Shown piece by piece: positions 24,801 through 41,025 of a stretch of 64,000 bases of DNA. The stretch covers positions 11,124,714 through 11,188,713 of the forward strand of contig CM012954.1 in the NCBI GenBank assembly GCA_000181795.3, read 5' to 3'. The notes under the pieces are model-generated. The model ran no database searches. It saw only the letters and a program-made list of their open reading frames with translations, and was not told the origin of the DNA. The first letter of the stretch is position 1. Every line of letters begins with the position of its first letter. Position numbers and translations under genes: made by a program. Origin of the DNA: Trichinella spiralis (taxonomy: Eukaryota > Nematoda > Enoplea > Trichinellida > Trichinellidae).

Positions 24801-27409
24801 TGCAATTGGGGTGCGTCAAAGTGATCAACGATCAAGTTGGCACTGTTGTTGGTGAACGTCTGAAAAGAACACCTGAAGAAGCGTTTGTCGAATGGTGTTT
24901 TGCCGTGCAGATGTATGGAACGGGCGGATGTTGTATTAGTAATGAAGAGTTGTAAAGTTGGGCAGGGAAAATTTAATATGATTATATTAATTGAAACCAA
25001 AGAAGAAAGAAAGAAAGAATGGACGAATCTCCAACCAGCCAACCGCTTACAACAGAATTACAAAACGTTATACAAATGCCTGCTTGAAGACAGTGTCGGT
25101 TTAATACGACAGCCAGGTAGACGGAAAGTGGAACAACTCGCTCGACAAACTTTCACCTTTTCTTATGGACCGCTCGGCAAGGTCGTTACCCCTAAGACCC
25201 TTGGAATCTTCGGTACAGTGCCAGTGTGCGATCGGTCTGCAATCACCAGGTCAACCCTGACGTGCTCCATTCTTCCACATGACAGCCTTTTATATTCGAT
25301 GACAACACTTCCCAAAGGATTTTCAAAAATTAAAAAAAAATCAAACAAAGTTTCAAAAACCACACCCACATCGAACTGTATTCCACAACAAATAAATACG
25401 TCATCCGTTATTATTATTATTATTATTGGCAACGAAACAGTTTTAACCGCATGAAAATGCATACACGCAAAAGAATTTATCTCACTGCTAAATATTTTTA
25501 AAATACAAATTTATTTCATATAAAATAGCAAATATTCAAAAATATTTAAATTTTTATTAAATATTTATAATTTAACTTTTTAATATCAACTAGCAGATGT
25601 TCAAAATATAAATAAAAAATGTGTTATTAAAAGTTTTTGAAAAATCCTTTTCCTCGACAAAAGAAAACGAAAATTGAACATTCATTCCAATTGTCTTGTC
25701 ATTCAAATAAAGTCATCAAATTTTCAATCACACTCGATTGAATTTTGTCCAAAATTAACAATTAAAAAAGTATAAATGAAAAATCACTCTTAAAACATGT
25801 TCATTAAGAAAATCAGTTCAGAAGAATAACCTTCCACCGAATGCCAATGTCAAATGCCATGCATACAGTAACACTTTAGAAGACAAAAATAATTTTCAAA
25901 TCAAAAATAAAAATCTAAAGCATGTTTATAATAATAATTTTTTTTTCAAAACAAAACATATTCACAAGTGAAAACTGCATATTGTCATCGCGTATTCACC
26001 GTTAGTACAAGAATTATTTATTTTCAGTTTCAATAGTTCATTTTCGGTTATAATTTATTCAAAAACAAATCTTTATAAAGTTAATGTCAACAATTTGCTG
26101 TACGAACTTTTTCATCAAAATTGCAAACAATTTTTTTCAAATTAACACTAAAAAAAGAAGACTTTTAAATTTTAACTGACAACTTACATTTGCGAAATTT
26201 GCGTTCCAAAATTGCATGCATAACTTTTGTTGCTTGATAGAAATTTTCCATAAAACACCAATATTTTATGGTTCAAATCTGTTGATATTCAATCAATATT
26301 AGTTGATGAAATTTTAGCTCAAGTCAGAAAAAATTGCAAAGAATGCCATTTCGATCAGATTATCAATTTACATTACATTTATCAATTTTCTCTCAATCGA
26401 AAGCAATCAAATGACATTTAATAAAGTTCACTGTGAAAAATAATAATTAGAATGCGCAATTCAATCACAAATGTACCACTTTTATTAAAAACAACAATAA
26501 TACTTACATGTGGGTTTGGATTTTTGCATGGTAGCAGCATCTTCAGTAGAACTTTTGGGTCAATTTCACCATTGCATTTTGCTTCGTCTTCATTTTATCA
26601 ATTGTACACAGTGCCTAATCAAGCGCAGAGACATTGTAAAAATTCCAATCAAAAAATGTTATCTTACCAACTTTTGAAATATCTAACAAAACTGCAATGT
26701 CAAGCAAATGAATTTTCAAAAAAAACGCAACGTGTGGCACGACCTAATGAAAGCAACCATTGAAAATATGAATTTCAATTCAAATACACTCTGCTTTGCA
26801 GAAATAAGATAATTGCACATGTTGAAATGTCGTGAAAAAAATGCAATAACAAAAAAAAGAAACTTTAAGGTTGTTTCATAAAATGAAAAATTCAAAATTG
26901 CCCATCACACAATGTACTGTAAATTGATCAGCATGTTCAAATGTTATTGGTGAATCAATTTATTCAAAATGACAGCTTCGTTCATTACAAGTTAAAATTG
27001 CCCATTATAAAATGCAGCCACTTATAAATACAAAATTTCGTACAAAGTGCTGCTGCGTAAAAAGTCATCGAAAATGATACTCATGACTGTATATGTATAT
27101 GTATGAAAAATATGAAAAGGATATATCCACGCAGAATAAGTGACGAAGTTTTCTGTGTAATTATAAAGTGCCAATAGTCGAATAAAGTAAAAACATTTTT
27201 CAAACGACAACACGGTCGTATGAACAGAATAAAATTTTAAAAAATGGAAGAAAACAGACAAACAATCAATGATATAATAAAGTACACTGACAGTGAGATA
27301 AATTTCCGGCCAGCAGCACATTTCAAATATATTTGAGCAGTGGTAGGCGTGGAACTGCACAGCTGAAATTGAAGAACCCCTGACATATTGCTTTCAGTAG
27401 AAGCCATTT
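24801..27409. other. Intergenic region, promoter side of the NOAH-like gene
   Basis: About 2.6 kb. 24801-25460 is less AT-rich and may hold the promoter of the minus-strand PAN/ZP gene. The open frames there (both strands) have no recognisable domain. 25460-27400 is strongly AT-rich with many poly-A/T runs and no supportable exon. Confidence 0.5.
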
Positions 27410-30276
<2,867 letters not shown>

Positions 30277-31909
30277 CACCGAAGACTGAAAAAGCCAACC
30301 GTCAGCAACAGCCAACATGACAACCACAACCACAAGCGTCGAAAGCACTGACCAAGTGCTGAGCAATGAGGCAAGTGGTGCGCGCGAATTTGCGTGGGTG
30401 GGGAGTGAAGAGAGCAAAGCAAAACGAAAGAAATTAAGAAAGAAGAAGAAAAATTAAAAAAACAAATTACCCACGAAAAAATTCCACGTTAATCAATACT
30501 TGAAGCGTGCTATTAGAAAAGTATCAGAAATTTTTATACGGAAGTTCGTTAAATCCGCGTTCGCTTCGCCAATGAGAATATACACCAAACTAGCTAGCGT
30601 TGCTATCTAGCTAGCTGTGTGCAAGCAATTGAAAATTTTCACTTTATTCTCTCCTTTTTTCCCTTTTGTTGGAGCCACGTTAATGTCCTGAAAACAAGGG
30701 TCACAAAGAGAGAGAGATGAACAAATGCGCAGGGGTCGTATCAAGGTCGACACGAAAAATAACCTCTTTCAGCCTGAGAACCGTCCGCGTGCATGTGTGA
30801 TTATAAGGTACTTAAAACACTGCTACGCATTACAACTAGTATTCTATGACATTCGGAGAGAAACAATAATGCCAGTTTCAAAGTACACAATAATAACGGT
30901 CTATCGAGCGAACAGTCCAATTAAGAGCAAATCAAATGGCTGTATTTGCACTGTAACGCGCTGTTTCGCTGCGATCCTCATCCAGCTAAAAGCAAAACTG
31001 ACGCGCGTACAAATCATCACAAGCAGCTAATTTAACGAATGAATCATGTCTACTTGGAAGACGATCAACTTTCATCGGAGGCTTCATATTTTATAAATAG
31101 CATATTGTTGTAAATGTTGAAGAACAATACTCGTGGTTTGGTTGACAAATCTGACGATGCTTGGATAAATTTTCAAAAAAAATCACAATACAACAGATGA
31201 GGATAAATGAATTTACAACAATTTAAAAATTTTCTTTACATGCAATCGCAGAAAGTTTAAAAGTGCACAAAGTTTCACCAGAGAATTTATCCGCCAATCA
31301 ATGAAACCACGACACTGTGAAAAGTATAGTTAAATTCAATTAGCATCACTTGGGACGATCTTAGTTGGCGTTCAGACGGAAGCGTAACCATCTTACCGTT
31401 AAATAAGCGAATTAGAGTTTCAGTTGATGTTCTGATAGCAAAATTGCTTATAACTGCCGCTCACGGAAGCCACCACACGCACTTCGTTATCAACACTGTA
31501 AGATTCAAAAGCTACAATACGATTTGCAGGTATACCAGAAAATTTATTTCATAATCTACATTTCTCAGATTTCAAAAAAAATTATAATTTCAATGTGCAC
31601 TTTGCATTTATTATGTATTATAATAAATTATTTCAAGTAAATAAAATATTTTAATTTATTTAAAATTGAAAATAAAAAATAAAGCAATGCATAATAATAG
31701 AAATTTGAATGTTTGAACGTTAGCTGAATGTAAAGTAAAATTTACAAATATTTTGTTCAATTTGCAATTTATAAACCAAATTATGAACAACTTTTTAAAA
31801 ATAATTATCAAAAAAATCAAATTACACCTGATTTTAATTTTATACCGTAACTGCCAGTTTTGTTGTCAGCAATAACTTTTAAACGAGTTTTTTGCGGAAA
31901 AGAACAAAA
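30277..31909. other. Divergent intergenic region between the G-alpha and CZIB genes
   Basis: About 1.6 kb between two divergent start codons, so it should hold both promoters. 30277-31060 is GC-moderate; 31100-31900 is AT-rich. No exon supported. The small open frame at 30725-31030 lacks recognisable features. Confidence 0.5.
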
Positions 31910-32987
31910 ATGGTAATGAATTGAAAAAATACGTTAGAAATTATATTTCTCGCTTATAGCCGAAGTATTCACTCGAAATGAAAATTTTAACCAACACAGT
32001 GGAAACTCTAGAACCGAACAATGATAATTTTGCGTGGCAAATTACAGTATGTCTTTTTTGGAAAAATGCAAATGAAAATTCAATAAAATTTTAATTAAAT
32101 AACGTTTTTTAAATATTTTCTTTTTGTTTACGAGACTTCATTTACTATATGTTAAATTCTATCATGTCTTTTTAAATTTACATAACATTTTTTTTACATT
32201 TGATTATACAAGAGCAAAACAGTAAATAAAATAGTTTGCATTGTTGTTTTATTTTGTTTTGATATTTACAAATACTTGTAATTAGTTGAAATGTTACGAA
32301 ATATGTACATGTAGTGTAGTGAATGAATTTTTTCAAAGGTGAAGTGCCAATGTGGCGAAGTTTCGACTAATTGGCATAGCATTTACAAAGAGGTAATTGG
32401 AGCCAATTGAAAATTTTACTTATAAAATGAAATGAATTCAGGAAAAATTCGACATCCCGGGCAGTCGAGGAGATGCAAATTTTGTCAAAAAATGCAAAGT
32501 TTGTGGAAAAGTTGGTACCATAGGTGAATTTGTTCAATTATTTGTAGAAATAACATGGTTTTAAAAGAAATTATTTTATTATTTTGCATTACCGTATTAT
32601 TTTTTGTTTAATAGATATTGTCGATGGATCGATTTCCGCTTATGATGCAGAACTGGGTAAAGCATGGCAAAAGGTGGTCATGTTTGAGTGCCGCGGTGTT
32701 AAGCCTGTTGACTTTGAACCAGGCGTACTGAGCAACGTCGAAAATTGTACATATTTTACTGTTAATAAGATGAAAATGAATTTTAGGGTGGATGGATTGT
32801 TACAGCCATGAGTGGTGCTCGTTATGAAAATGTTGATCTATCGGAGAAGGTTTGATTTGGAAAGTTTAAGAGAAAATAATTTGTTGTAATGTTTTTTCTT
32901 TTCCACCAGACCTGGGCTGAATACGACGAAAAAACTTTAAATGCAGTAACAATCGATGATATTAATTATCGCTTTATTAAGCGCTGA
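31910..32987 (+). CDS. CXXC-motif zinc-binding protein, CZIB/UPF0587 family
   Basis: Seven exons: 31910-31912 (ATG only), 31960-32046, 32339-32392, 32442-32523, 32615-32724, 32787-32849, 32910-32987; 158 residues (human CZIB is about 160). The line-up with the family is clear: MPKYSLEMKILTNTVETLEP at the start, KCxxCGK with its CxxC near residue 70, FECRGVKPVDFEP in the middle, and WAEYDEKTLNAV...RFIK at the end. The function in animals is poorly known; a structural zinc is bound by two Cys pairs. Odd: the first pair, normally CxxC, reads C-Q-C here (KCQCGE), one residue short. Exon 3 uses an AAAG acceptor, so a different splice choice could be behind this, but I see none that restores the spacing. 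The first coding exon contains only the start codon. Confidence 0.9.
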
Positions 32988-33502
32988 ATTAGTGAATTGT
33001 ATAGCTTCTGAAGTGAGTGGGTTTTTTTTAAATAAAACATCATTCGGTATGGTTATCGTATTTTCTGATGCGATAATTGATTGAGAAGAAATATCGTAGC
33101 AGACAGTAACTCTTGGAGTTTGAAGTTCGGGAAAGCGTTTTTTTATGCATAATTTTTTTTCGACTGGCGTATGATTCATTTAACTGAGTTGTTGTTGTTG
33201 TTGTTGTTGTTTCATTTTGGTCTTCAGCTTTTTACAACGTGAAATTATAATTCCTGTTTCAAAGCAATTCTTAAACTATTGTTGTCAAGTAGAGCGTCGC
33301 GGTATATAAGTTCCGGTAATTTTTACTCGAAGCAAACAAAATTTGAAATTTTAAATAAACAAAGAAACTGGGTTTTTCAAATTCACCTTCTTCAACATGG
33401 AGATGGGCGGCGGCAAGCAGCAGATTGTGGAATTGTTTGTCGCAAGTGAAGTGGTGAGGTGGAAAATTGTTTGTTGTTCGCATTGTCAGAAAAAAAAGAA
33501 CA

Positions 33503-35351
33503 ATGAACACTGGATGCTTTTCTGTATGCAAAAGCGTTTTGCTCTTCTTCTTCTTCTTCTTGCTAATTAACATACCAGGTATGGTAATAAATGTTTGTTT
33601 GTTAATTTTCGAAGACAATTGATGGTGGATTATTAGTGAACAATCATTTAATTTTTTTTTAAATATTATTTTATAGCTGCTCACAATTCTGAAATTCCAT
33701 GCGACAGGTCCAATGTTGAAACTGCCGTGCAACGATTTTGGATTGTAGACTTTGATCCAGTGATGAATAAAGCAAGACATTATGATATCAGTTGCAACAG
33801 TTCCGGCATGCATGTGGCCGTGCACATGGAACGTGTAATAGAAAGGATGCATTGTTTTTGAATATTAATTAATGTATTATATGTTTAGCCGTTTACGGGA
33901 ACTGTGCATCTCGCGGATCGTTTTTCACAATGTCGGAAGGTGGTTGAGTCGGCAGATTCGTTTGCAATGTTTTTTCCCAACAGTGAAGCGAATGTTGGAT
34001 GCAACATCAAAGAAAAAGTAACCTTATTATATACGAAATTTCAAAGCGTCAGCTTCTCTTGTAGTTTTGTTCATTTGGATGGACTTTGGTCGACAATTTA
34101 TTTATAGGACAATCGATTGACCGCTACTTTGATTTTTTCCAATCAACAAGCCAATCTACCTCGGAATGCAATTTTTGGCAATGATGCAGTCGACGAAGTG
34201 CAATGCATGTTGGAATCAACGTCAGCCGAATCGAATAACAATAATTCAAAAATGATCTATACCCATACAGGCTTAACGTGAGTTGAAATGGGAAAATATT
34301 AGCTGTTGCTGTTGTTTTCATTTCATAATTTTTTCAGTGTTATTGAACAAGCAACTGCTGCTGGTGATGGTGATGGTGGTAGTGGTACATCAATTGTTCA
34401 AGAATCCACTGTTCACCGACAGGCTCATCTGGAAATATTGCGTGATTCATCACCCGTGAAACAAGTTTACATTGGTGAAACTTTACTGCTTAGCATATGG
34501 GCTGATTATGACGGTTTGCATTTGGTGAAATTGATTGAAAATTTGATTTATTAATTCAATTCAATTCAATTCAGCCGAAGGAATATTCGTGGAAAATTGT
34601 TCCGTCACCGACGCCCAACTCGAGCAGCCATTGTTACCATTGATCATCAATGGGTGCTGTGAATATTGCACCGTAGTGTGTTTTATTGTTGAGAATTTTT
34701 ATGAAATTTCTTTTTACAGATGTTCCGTAGAGCCGAGCATTATCGGTCATTTTCATCATGTTCCCGATCGTTTGCAAGCATCCTTTCAAGCGTTCAAAAT
34801 GGCCGACGCGGAACAACTTTATTTTCAGTGCGTGATAAAATTTTGCAACGATTGGTGCCCACAGGTAAAAATATAGTTGAAGAAATTGATGATACATGAA
34901 ATTCGATCTTGATTTGTAATGGAAATCATTTTTATTCAACAGGTTGAATGTGACAATGGAAATAATGCAGTAGTGGTAACGAGAAGCGCAACACGACTTC
35001 GACGTATAGTGAATGGAATTGAACAAAAATCCCAGAACGCCGTCTATTCATCCGTTGAAACACTGATTTCTATTTTACCGAAAGAAAGCAGTACAACACC
35101 CAGTCAACAGTTGATTGGTAAATTATGAACGAATGAATAATGATGGAATATTTTCTAAATCCTTTAGTTGTTGTCAATGATAATAAATAATTTCAGGTTT
35201 AACATCAGAAATGCTCAACGATTCAGAAGCTCAGAGTTGGAAATTCGCCACATCTGTAGTACTTTTGTTCGCGTTGAGCTTGCTGGTGGTCAGTTTCATC
35301 GTTCTACTCGCTTACTGGCAGTGGAAACGACGACTGGCAAATGCACAATGA
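33503..35351 (+). CDS. ZP-domain type I transmembrane protein (cuticlin-like)
   Basis: Nine phase-compatible exons (33503-33578, 33677-33834, 33889-34017, 34108-34277, 34338-34513, 34575-34653, 34720-34864, 34943-35117, 35197-35351) encode 420 residues. A hydrophobic signal peptide (KSVLLFFFFFLLINIP) is followed by a ZP-N half with conserved cysteines (DISCNSSGMHVAV, FTGTVHLADRFSQC), a Gly/Asp-rich linker (exon 5), a ZP-C half (VENCSV...INGCSVEPSI, QCVIKFCNDWCPQVEC), a dibasic furin-type RLRR site and a membrane helix near 383-406 ending in WKRR. It has no PAN domains. It is probably secreted apically, cleaved and assembled into cuticle or tubular lumen matrix. It faces the second PAN/ZP gene tail to tail, 376 bp apart. 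Which nematode CUTL or DYF-7-type protein it matches I cannot say. Confidence 0.88.
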
Positions 35352-35727
35352 CGAAGTTGTTCATTTATTCATTCATTCATTCACAAAGGGGTTTTTGTTC
35401 TGTTTATGCCTCTTGGATCTTATACAAAAAAAGCAACATATTGGATAAAGAAGTAAATTATTAAAATAAATTGTAAATTCAATTTTGGCAACAACATTGT
35501 ACATATCAGCTGCGGCAGCGAGCGAATTTTTCTTTTTTTTAAGGAATAAAGCATCGTGGCGACGGGTTCCACAAAATATATAAATGGTCACTTTTGATAT
35601 GATGAAATTGGCAATATTTAAAAGAAAAAAACAGTTTGAGAGAAAGAGAGCGACAGAGAAAAGTAGCATGAAGAAGGAGGATAGAGGAAGAAAAAAGTAA
35701 TATAAAGTGGAAATACCTCAGTAATGC

Positions 35728-38090
35728 TTATCCATGAAAGAAACCCGGATTTTGGATGCCGCTGGGTACATTTCCAGTTTTCATAAAGTATTGCAATTCA
35801 TGCACGCTGTTCACCACTACCAGTTGGCGGCTAACTACGTGATCACCTTCGGTGAAAGTGAACGAATCTTTGGTTGTCGTACTACTACTACTACTACTCA
35901 TCGTTTGCATTGGAACATTCTGCGGCTGTATGTCGCTGGTCGGTAAAATTGATCCCGAATCAGAGCATCCTTCCACTGCCGGGCAGATGGGCTTAAAATT
36001 GTTGAAACAACAATTTACACACATATACAAGCACACGTCACAATCTGTTGTTTTTTTAATAACCATGGTCTTACCCGATGGCATGGTCCAAAGTTGCAAT
36101 TTCTGACAAGGCATGAAAAAAGCACTTCACTAGTTGTCGTGTAGCGGAACGCTTCCATGGATACTTTGACACCAGAGAAGGATGATTCAGGAGGGCAGAC
36201 AAGTCCAACACCGTCAGCCTGACACCTGTTTGTGAATTGTGAAAATAATAAAAGAGAGAAAAATGTGATAAAAATTAATGGAAATTACCCGTTTCGAATA
36301 ATTTGCAAAGGATCACGTTCCCAAGCGTAAGGAGAATTGACAGGTTCTATTTGACAGGCTACCAAGATGAGGTTGTTAGCTGAAAAATGAATCGAGAAAA
36401 AATCAGAAAATCCATAAGTGATTAAGCTATTCAATCGTTGTAAATTATGCTGTTTACTTCGTAAAGAAGAATGGGTCGGTGTAAACTGCAAAGTGATCTT
36501 GCTACCGATGACCACCGCTTTCACGTTCTGACCATTGTGTAAAATGTCGAATTGAATCTCCTCTTTCATTGTAACATTGTTGTTGTTGTTGTTGTTATCA
36601 GATGTCAGTGTTGTAGTTTGAGTAGTGGTCGGTGGGGATGTTGGTGTTGTCCTGGTTGTTGTTGTTGTTGTTGTTTGTGTTGTTGTGGGGGTCACTTGAA
36701 TTGGCTGCTCAGTTTGCACAACGGTGCCGGTCCTCTTCGACGACGGAACAATATCAACGGCGGTACCAACTACGGCCGACGGATAAGAAGAAGACGAAGC
36801 GGCTTTGTTGTCCAAGCGTGGACATCTGGCTTGGTAAATCAAATCCTGAAAAAACTGTCTTTTAAAAAACAATAACCAGCATGTAAATTATATGCAAAAT
36901 TTAAGCTACTCTACCTGGTCAGTGACGAAATAGAGCGGCTGAACGCCGTCCATTGAAACCACAGCATCGAGGACAAAATTGTCACCCTGAAATGAATGAA
37001 TGAATCGTTTCATTGATGAAGAAGAAGAGGATCAATGGAAATTCACTTCGACAGTGATGCTGTCGGAACAATTTTTCCCTTCGGTTGGAAAGGGAAAAAA
37101 CAAGCTGAACGTGGTCTTTTCGTGCGGTTCAACGCGACAAGTGAAAAAATCATACAAGCCGTACAAAGCTCCAGTGTAGGGAAATTTGCTTTCGGCTTTG
37201 ACCAGAATGCCCTTGTCACTGCAGACATGCGTCAACTGTACGCTGCCTTGAAATGTGGAAAAAATTTTTACCACAAAAAAATGAATGAGAACAACAACAA
37301 AAAAATGATTATTACTGTTTTGACAATTGTTTTCGTAATAATCAATACGGTAATTGGGATTGTTGTTCACCTGCACGTGACGAGGCTTGGTCAGTCGGTT
37401 GTGGGTGCTCAGCTTGCACATGGCAGATGTGCGGTTGTAAGTCACCGACCGGCAGTGTATTGTCGTCTCGTCCAAACAGGCGCCCAAACAATCTTCCAGA
37501 CGTTGAGCTGTGAATTGTTTGTCAATTAAATTTTCATCCATAAAACGATCAATGTAAAAATCAAATTGATGCGTTGATTTGCAAGCATTTTTAGCTGAAA
37601 AAAAATAATACATATATAGTAAATAGATAATGAGGTCGATTAATGTTGACTCACTGTTGACGCAGTATTTGCGGAAAAAGGCGTACTGGTCGTTGGCTTC
37701 AGCATACCAGTCGACGTTGCGGAGTTGGTCGTTTTGAAAAAATTGACAATCGCTAGTCAAATCACTGGTCCCATATTTGTAATTGAAGCCAGCACAGGGA
37801 AGCTCCACGCCGGGCTTTTCTGGGTACGCTTCGTCCGAGCAGAGTAGCATGCAGTTTCCAAGCGTGTGCGAGCCGCTCACTTTGGCCGTCAAGCCGACCC
37901 TCACCCGAGCCCATCGCACATAAACTGGCACGCAATCACGTTGTACAGTACGGTCTGAAAATTAAGTAAAAGAAAAAAATAATTTGCATAATGATGATGA
38001 AATAATATTCCATTTACCGTTGGATGTGACGACGACAAAGTGAATTGTTTGAAGCAAAAATGCAGCCAATAATATTGTCCTGATGTTCAT
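35728..38090 (-). CDS. Two-PAN plus ZP-domain secreted protein (NOAH-like), with Thr/Asn-rich ZP linker
   Basis: Nine phase-compatible exons: 38018-38090, 37655-37954, 37316-37594, 37047-37246, 36915-36986, 36458-36845, 36289-36379, 36075-36225, 35728-35991; 605 residues. A signal peptide (MNIRTILLAAFLL) precedes two PAN/Apple domains (about 25-124 and 125-217), then a ZP domain starting VCSDKGILVKAESKFPYTG. Between ZP-N and ZP-C, exon 6 inserts a long low-complexity linker rich in Thr, then Asn (about 355-405), probably O-glycosylated. ZP-C runs to about 530 (GCQADGVGLVCPP, CNFGPCHR). Unlike the related gene at 19377-24800, no membrane helix follows; the tail is Ser/Thr-rich and ends NPGFFHG. 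So it may be directly secreted, or a further membrane exon is missed. Acceptors of exons 4 and 9 end CAAG and TAAG. Confidence 0.88.
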
Positions 38091-41025
38091 GTCGAGCACC
38101 GAATTCTACAGTGAATAGAAGAAAAAATGTTCAATTTTTTTCTTATTTTAAAAATTAAATCGCGTTTTTTGAACTTTTCTCCGACTGGACAAAAAATATG
38201 ATGTTCAAGTTTAGTAATTTTGAATGTTACAAATTCAAAAAAAAAAACAAACAAACAAAAACAAATAACAAGTCGAATAAGAAGAAACAAATAATGAATA
38301 GAATCAATGAATAAGAAAATTTCAATACAGACTATGCTTTTGAATTTGAACAGAGAGACAGAGAGTGGGTATGCGCGTACGTGCTTGTGATGTGTACGGT
38401 ATGACCTGAATAGATTTTTTCTTCCAACGGTAAAATTTTCTAGAAAACACTTACTGTTGAAGAGTGTTAATAATAAGCAAGCTGTGATGACGACCGGTCG
38501 ACGGTCGGTGTGGACATAAGTATCTGTCTGTCTGTATGTTTGGGAAGCTGGCAAGCCTTGGCGGCTATGTGCTTTTGCTAGTGAACGTCACAAGAGGAAG
38601 ACCTTGGACTGACCTGATCCAGAGTGCCAAAGTAAACGTGATTGTGAAAAATAATCAAGGACAGCCTGGGCCATTGCAAGGTTGTCGTTTGCTTGATGTT
38701 ATTGTGGTCTGTCCGCTTTATTTATGCTCTGAGCTAGCTAAGTGATAGTAAATGGTCGAAGTTGACAAATGAATGCAAACTGGACGGACGACAGCTGAAT
38801 TGATGGTTGAAGTCCACAAACAGAGAAATGACCAATCATGCAGTTGGACGAAATTATGGGCGGGGCCAGGAGTTTTTAGGGTCAAGAGAAAGAGAGAGAC
38901 CGAAAATTTGAAATAAAAAAGCCGCTTCATCGTTCCGTTGCCAGGCAACGGCAGTTGGTGTCGTTGAACTGACTGTTCGGGCGTGCAAAAGGAGCGTCGT
39001 ACCTTGACGCTGGCAACCACCGACGAAACGACTGCGGCTGGTTTCACAAAAAAATTTCACTATCAAACAAACAACATCACTGACAATAATAATATTATTA
39101 TTATTAAAAATACAAAAATGTGGAAGGAAGATCTGGTTTGTTTTTTGATTAGCCAAATTTTTCCGCGCAATTCTATCCAACGACATTAACCATTTCAACA
39201 AGGTTACCGGCCTCGAGAACAAACCGCACACACACACACACACACACACACAACGCGAATCCAAAGAAATATATACCATCCATTTTCACATTCTACAGAT
39301 TAACGCTAACCCTCAACAAGCATTCAATAACATGCTATAAATTCTAATTTTATCTGTGTACCGCTTTATCGTGAACGTGAAAACCAAACTAGGTCAACTT
39401 CAAAATATCACATTATAGAAGCTAGTTGAATACATGGGGAGTTTTACCAATTTGAAAATGCGAACTGAAATGTCAAAGTACCAAAAACCCTGCATATAGC
39501 TCCTATTCGAAATAATAGCACTGCCGCTGTTCAAAGGGTTAATTACAAGCCATTCTGCAATTAACAGCACCAATTATCTGTTCCTGCAATTTCGTGAATA
39601 GCACAACCAACTGCGTATACAACTTTCTTTGTCCATTGATTTCATTTTTCAAAAAAGCACATTAAAAATAAACTATTACAGTTTCTGTCGAATTTGTTTA
39701 AAAAAACATTACTTATAAATAAATTTAAACTGAAACAAGCCAATCAATAGCAGTTAAAATTATGATGAACACTTCGTCTACTTCACCACGTCAGCAATGG
39801 GCATGTTATGCACTGAATATATAAATAGATTCATCAAGCAGTGGTTGTTTCCTTTGAAAAGAAAAAAACTTGGAATTCCAAGGTCTTTCTTACTTCCAGT
39901 GGGAGAACAATTAATCAAATATTGAACGCAGGTAAAAAATGCATCGTATAAATTACAAATATGAGAAAAGAAATTTTCCTTCATAAACATGCAAATTTAT
40001 CAATGATAACAAAATTACACAGTATTCCAATTTACATATTACAATATTGAGACAAAATCTATATTCTGTGAATAGAAAACGTAAAGCAACATTAATTTAG
40101 TAATTATGTTATCAAATATTTTTCACGTAACCTGTTTAGTAGAAGCTTTTCAAATAATAATAATAATAAAATTTGTTTTAAAGTTGAATGCTGAAATGTA
40201 CATTTCAAAAACTGATGCCAATGAAACCATGTTCAAACAAATTCTTGCGAGCCTATCTCTGATAATGCTGTTTGATAAAGTGATTGAATAATGTGAACTG
40301 CACAATGAAAAATACAAAACATGAAAATAATATACTTACTCCAATACCACCTTCTTCCACTGTCAAATTGAATCATTAAAAAATTAATTTAAACTGTTTA
40401 TTCTTGGCTGTACAAGATGTTCTTTTTGTGCATAATGCTTTCTTAAATGAACGCGATGAAAAATCTAAAAAGATAAAAATTGTTGTAAAGGTAAGTCAAT
40501 ATTGTGAACGTTGAGCACATTAAATTCAACAGAAATATTTATGAGAAGAAATAAAAATTTACTGCCATTTACTGCCTCTCTTCATGGAAAGTAATTAAAA
40601 GTTGATATCATAAGCATAAATTTATAAAAGCAAATGAAACCAATAGGCAAACAAAATGATATTAAATAAAAAAGCAACATTAACGAATTTATTTACAGAC
40701 TGAGGAAGTTTTATTTTCATCTAAAAGTAAAAATCAAATACTTTATTACATATCAAAACTTCAACTTCACTAGATGAATAATTCATAAATTATTACTGTA
40801 CTAAATTTACTGAACTGTTCATTTCAGTATGAAAATAATTTATTAATATAACTGCATAATTTATATATTAAAACTTTTTATCAATTTTTGTTTATTTATT
40901 TCAAATAATTTATTGCATATATGAACGTTATTCAATTTCAAATTGAAATAAACCTGCTTTTCAAACCTAATTTCAGTAATTACTGTGGAAACAGCCGCGA
41001 AATGTAGGTGTTTTTTGCGGGAAAC
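38091..41025. other. Divergent intergenic region between the PAN/ZP gene and FANCD2
   Basis: 2.9 kb with no gene I can support. 38380-39180 is GC-moderate and may be promoter DNA of the minus-strand PAN/ZP gene. A CA microsatellite lies at 39228-39251. 39300-41000 is AT-rich. A minus-strand frame near 39541-39625 (reads KKVVYAVGCAIHEIAGTDNW) looks weakly coding but has neither a start nor clear splice sites. Confidence 0.45.
39228..39251. repeat. CA dinucleotide microsatellite
   Basis: About 12 CA units. Simple repeat. Confidence 0.95.

Noticed and set aside
35373-35669. Minus-strand open frame between the two convergent ZP genes
   Set aside because: Lies in the shared 3' UTR region, has no signal or domain pattern, and would leave no room for the 3' ends.
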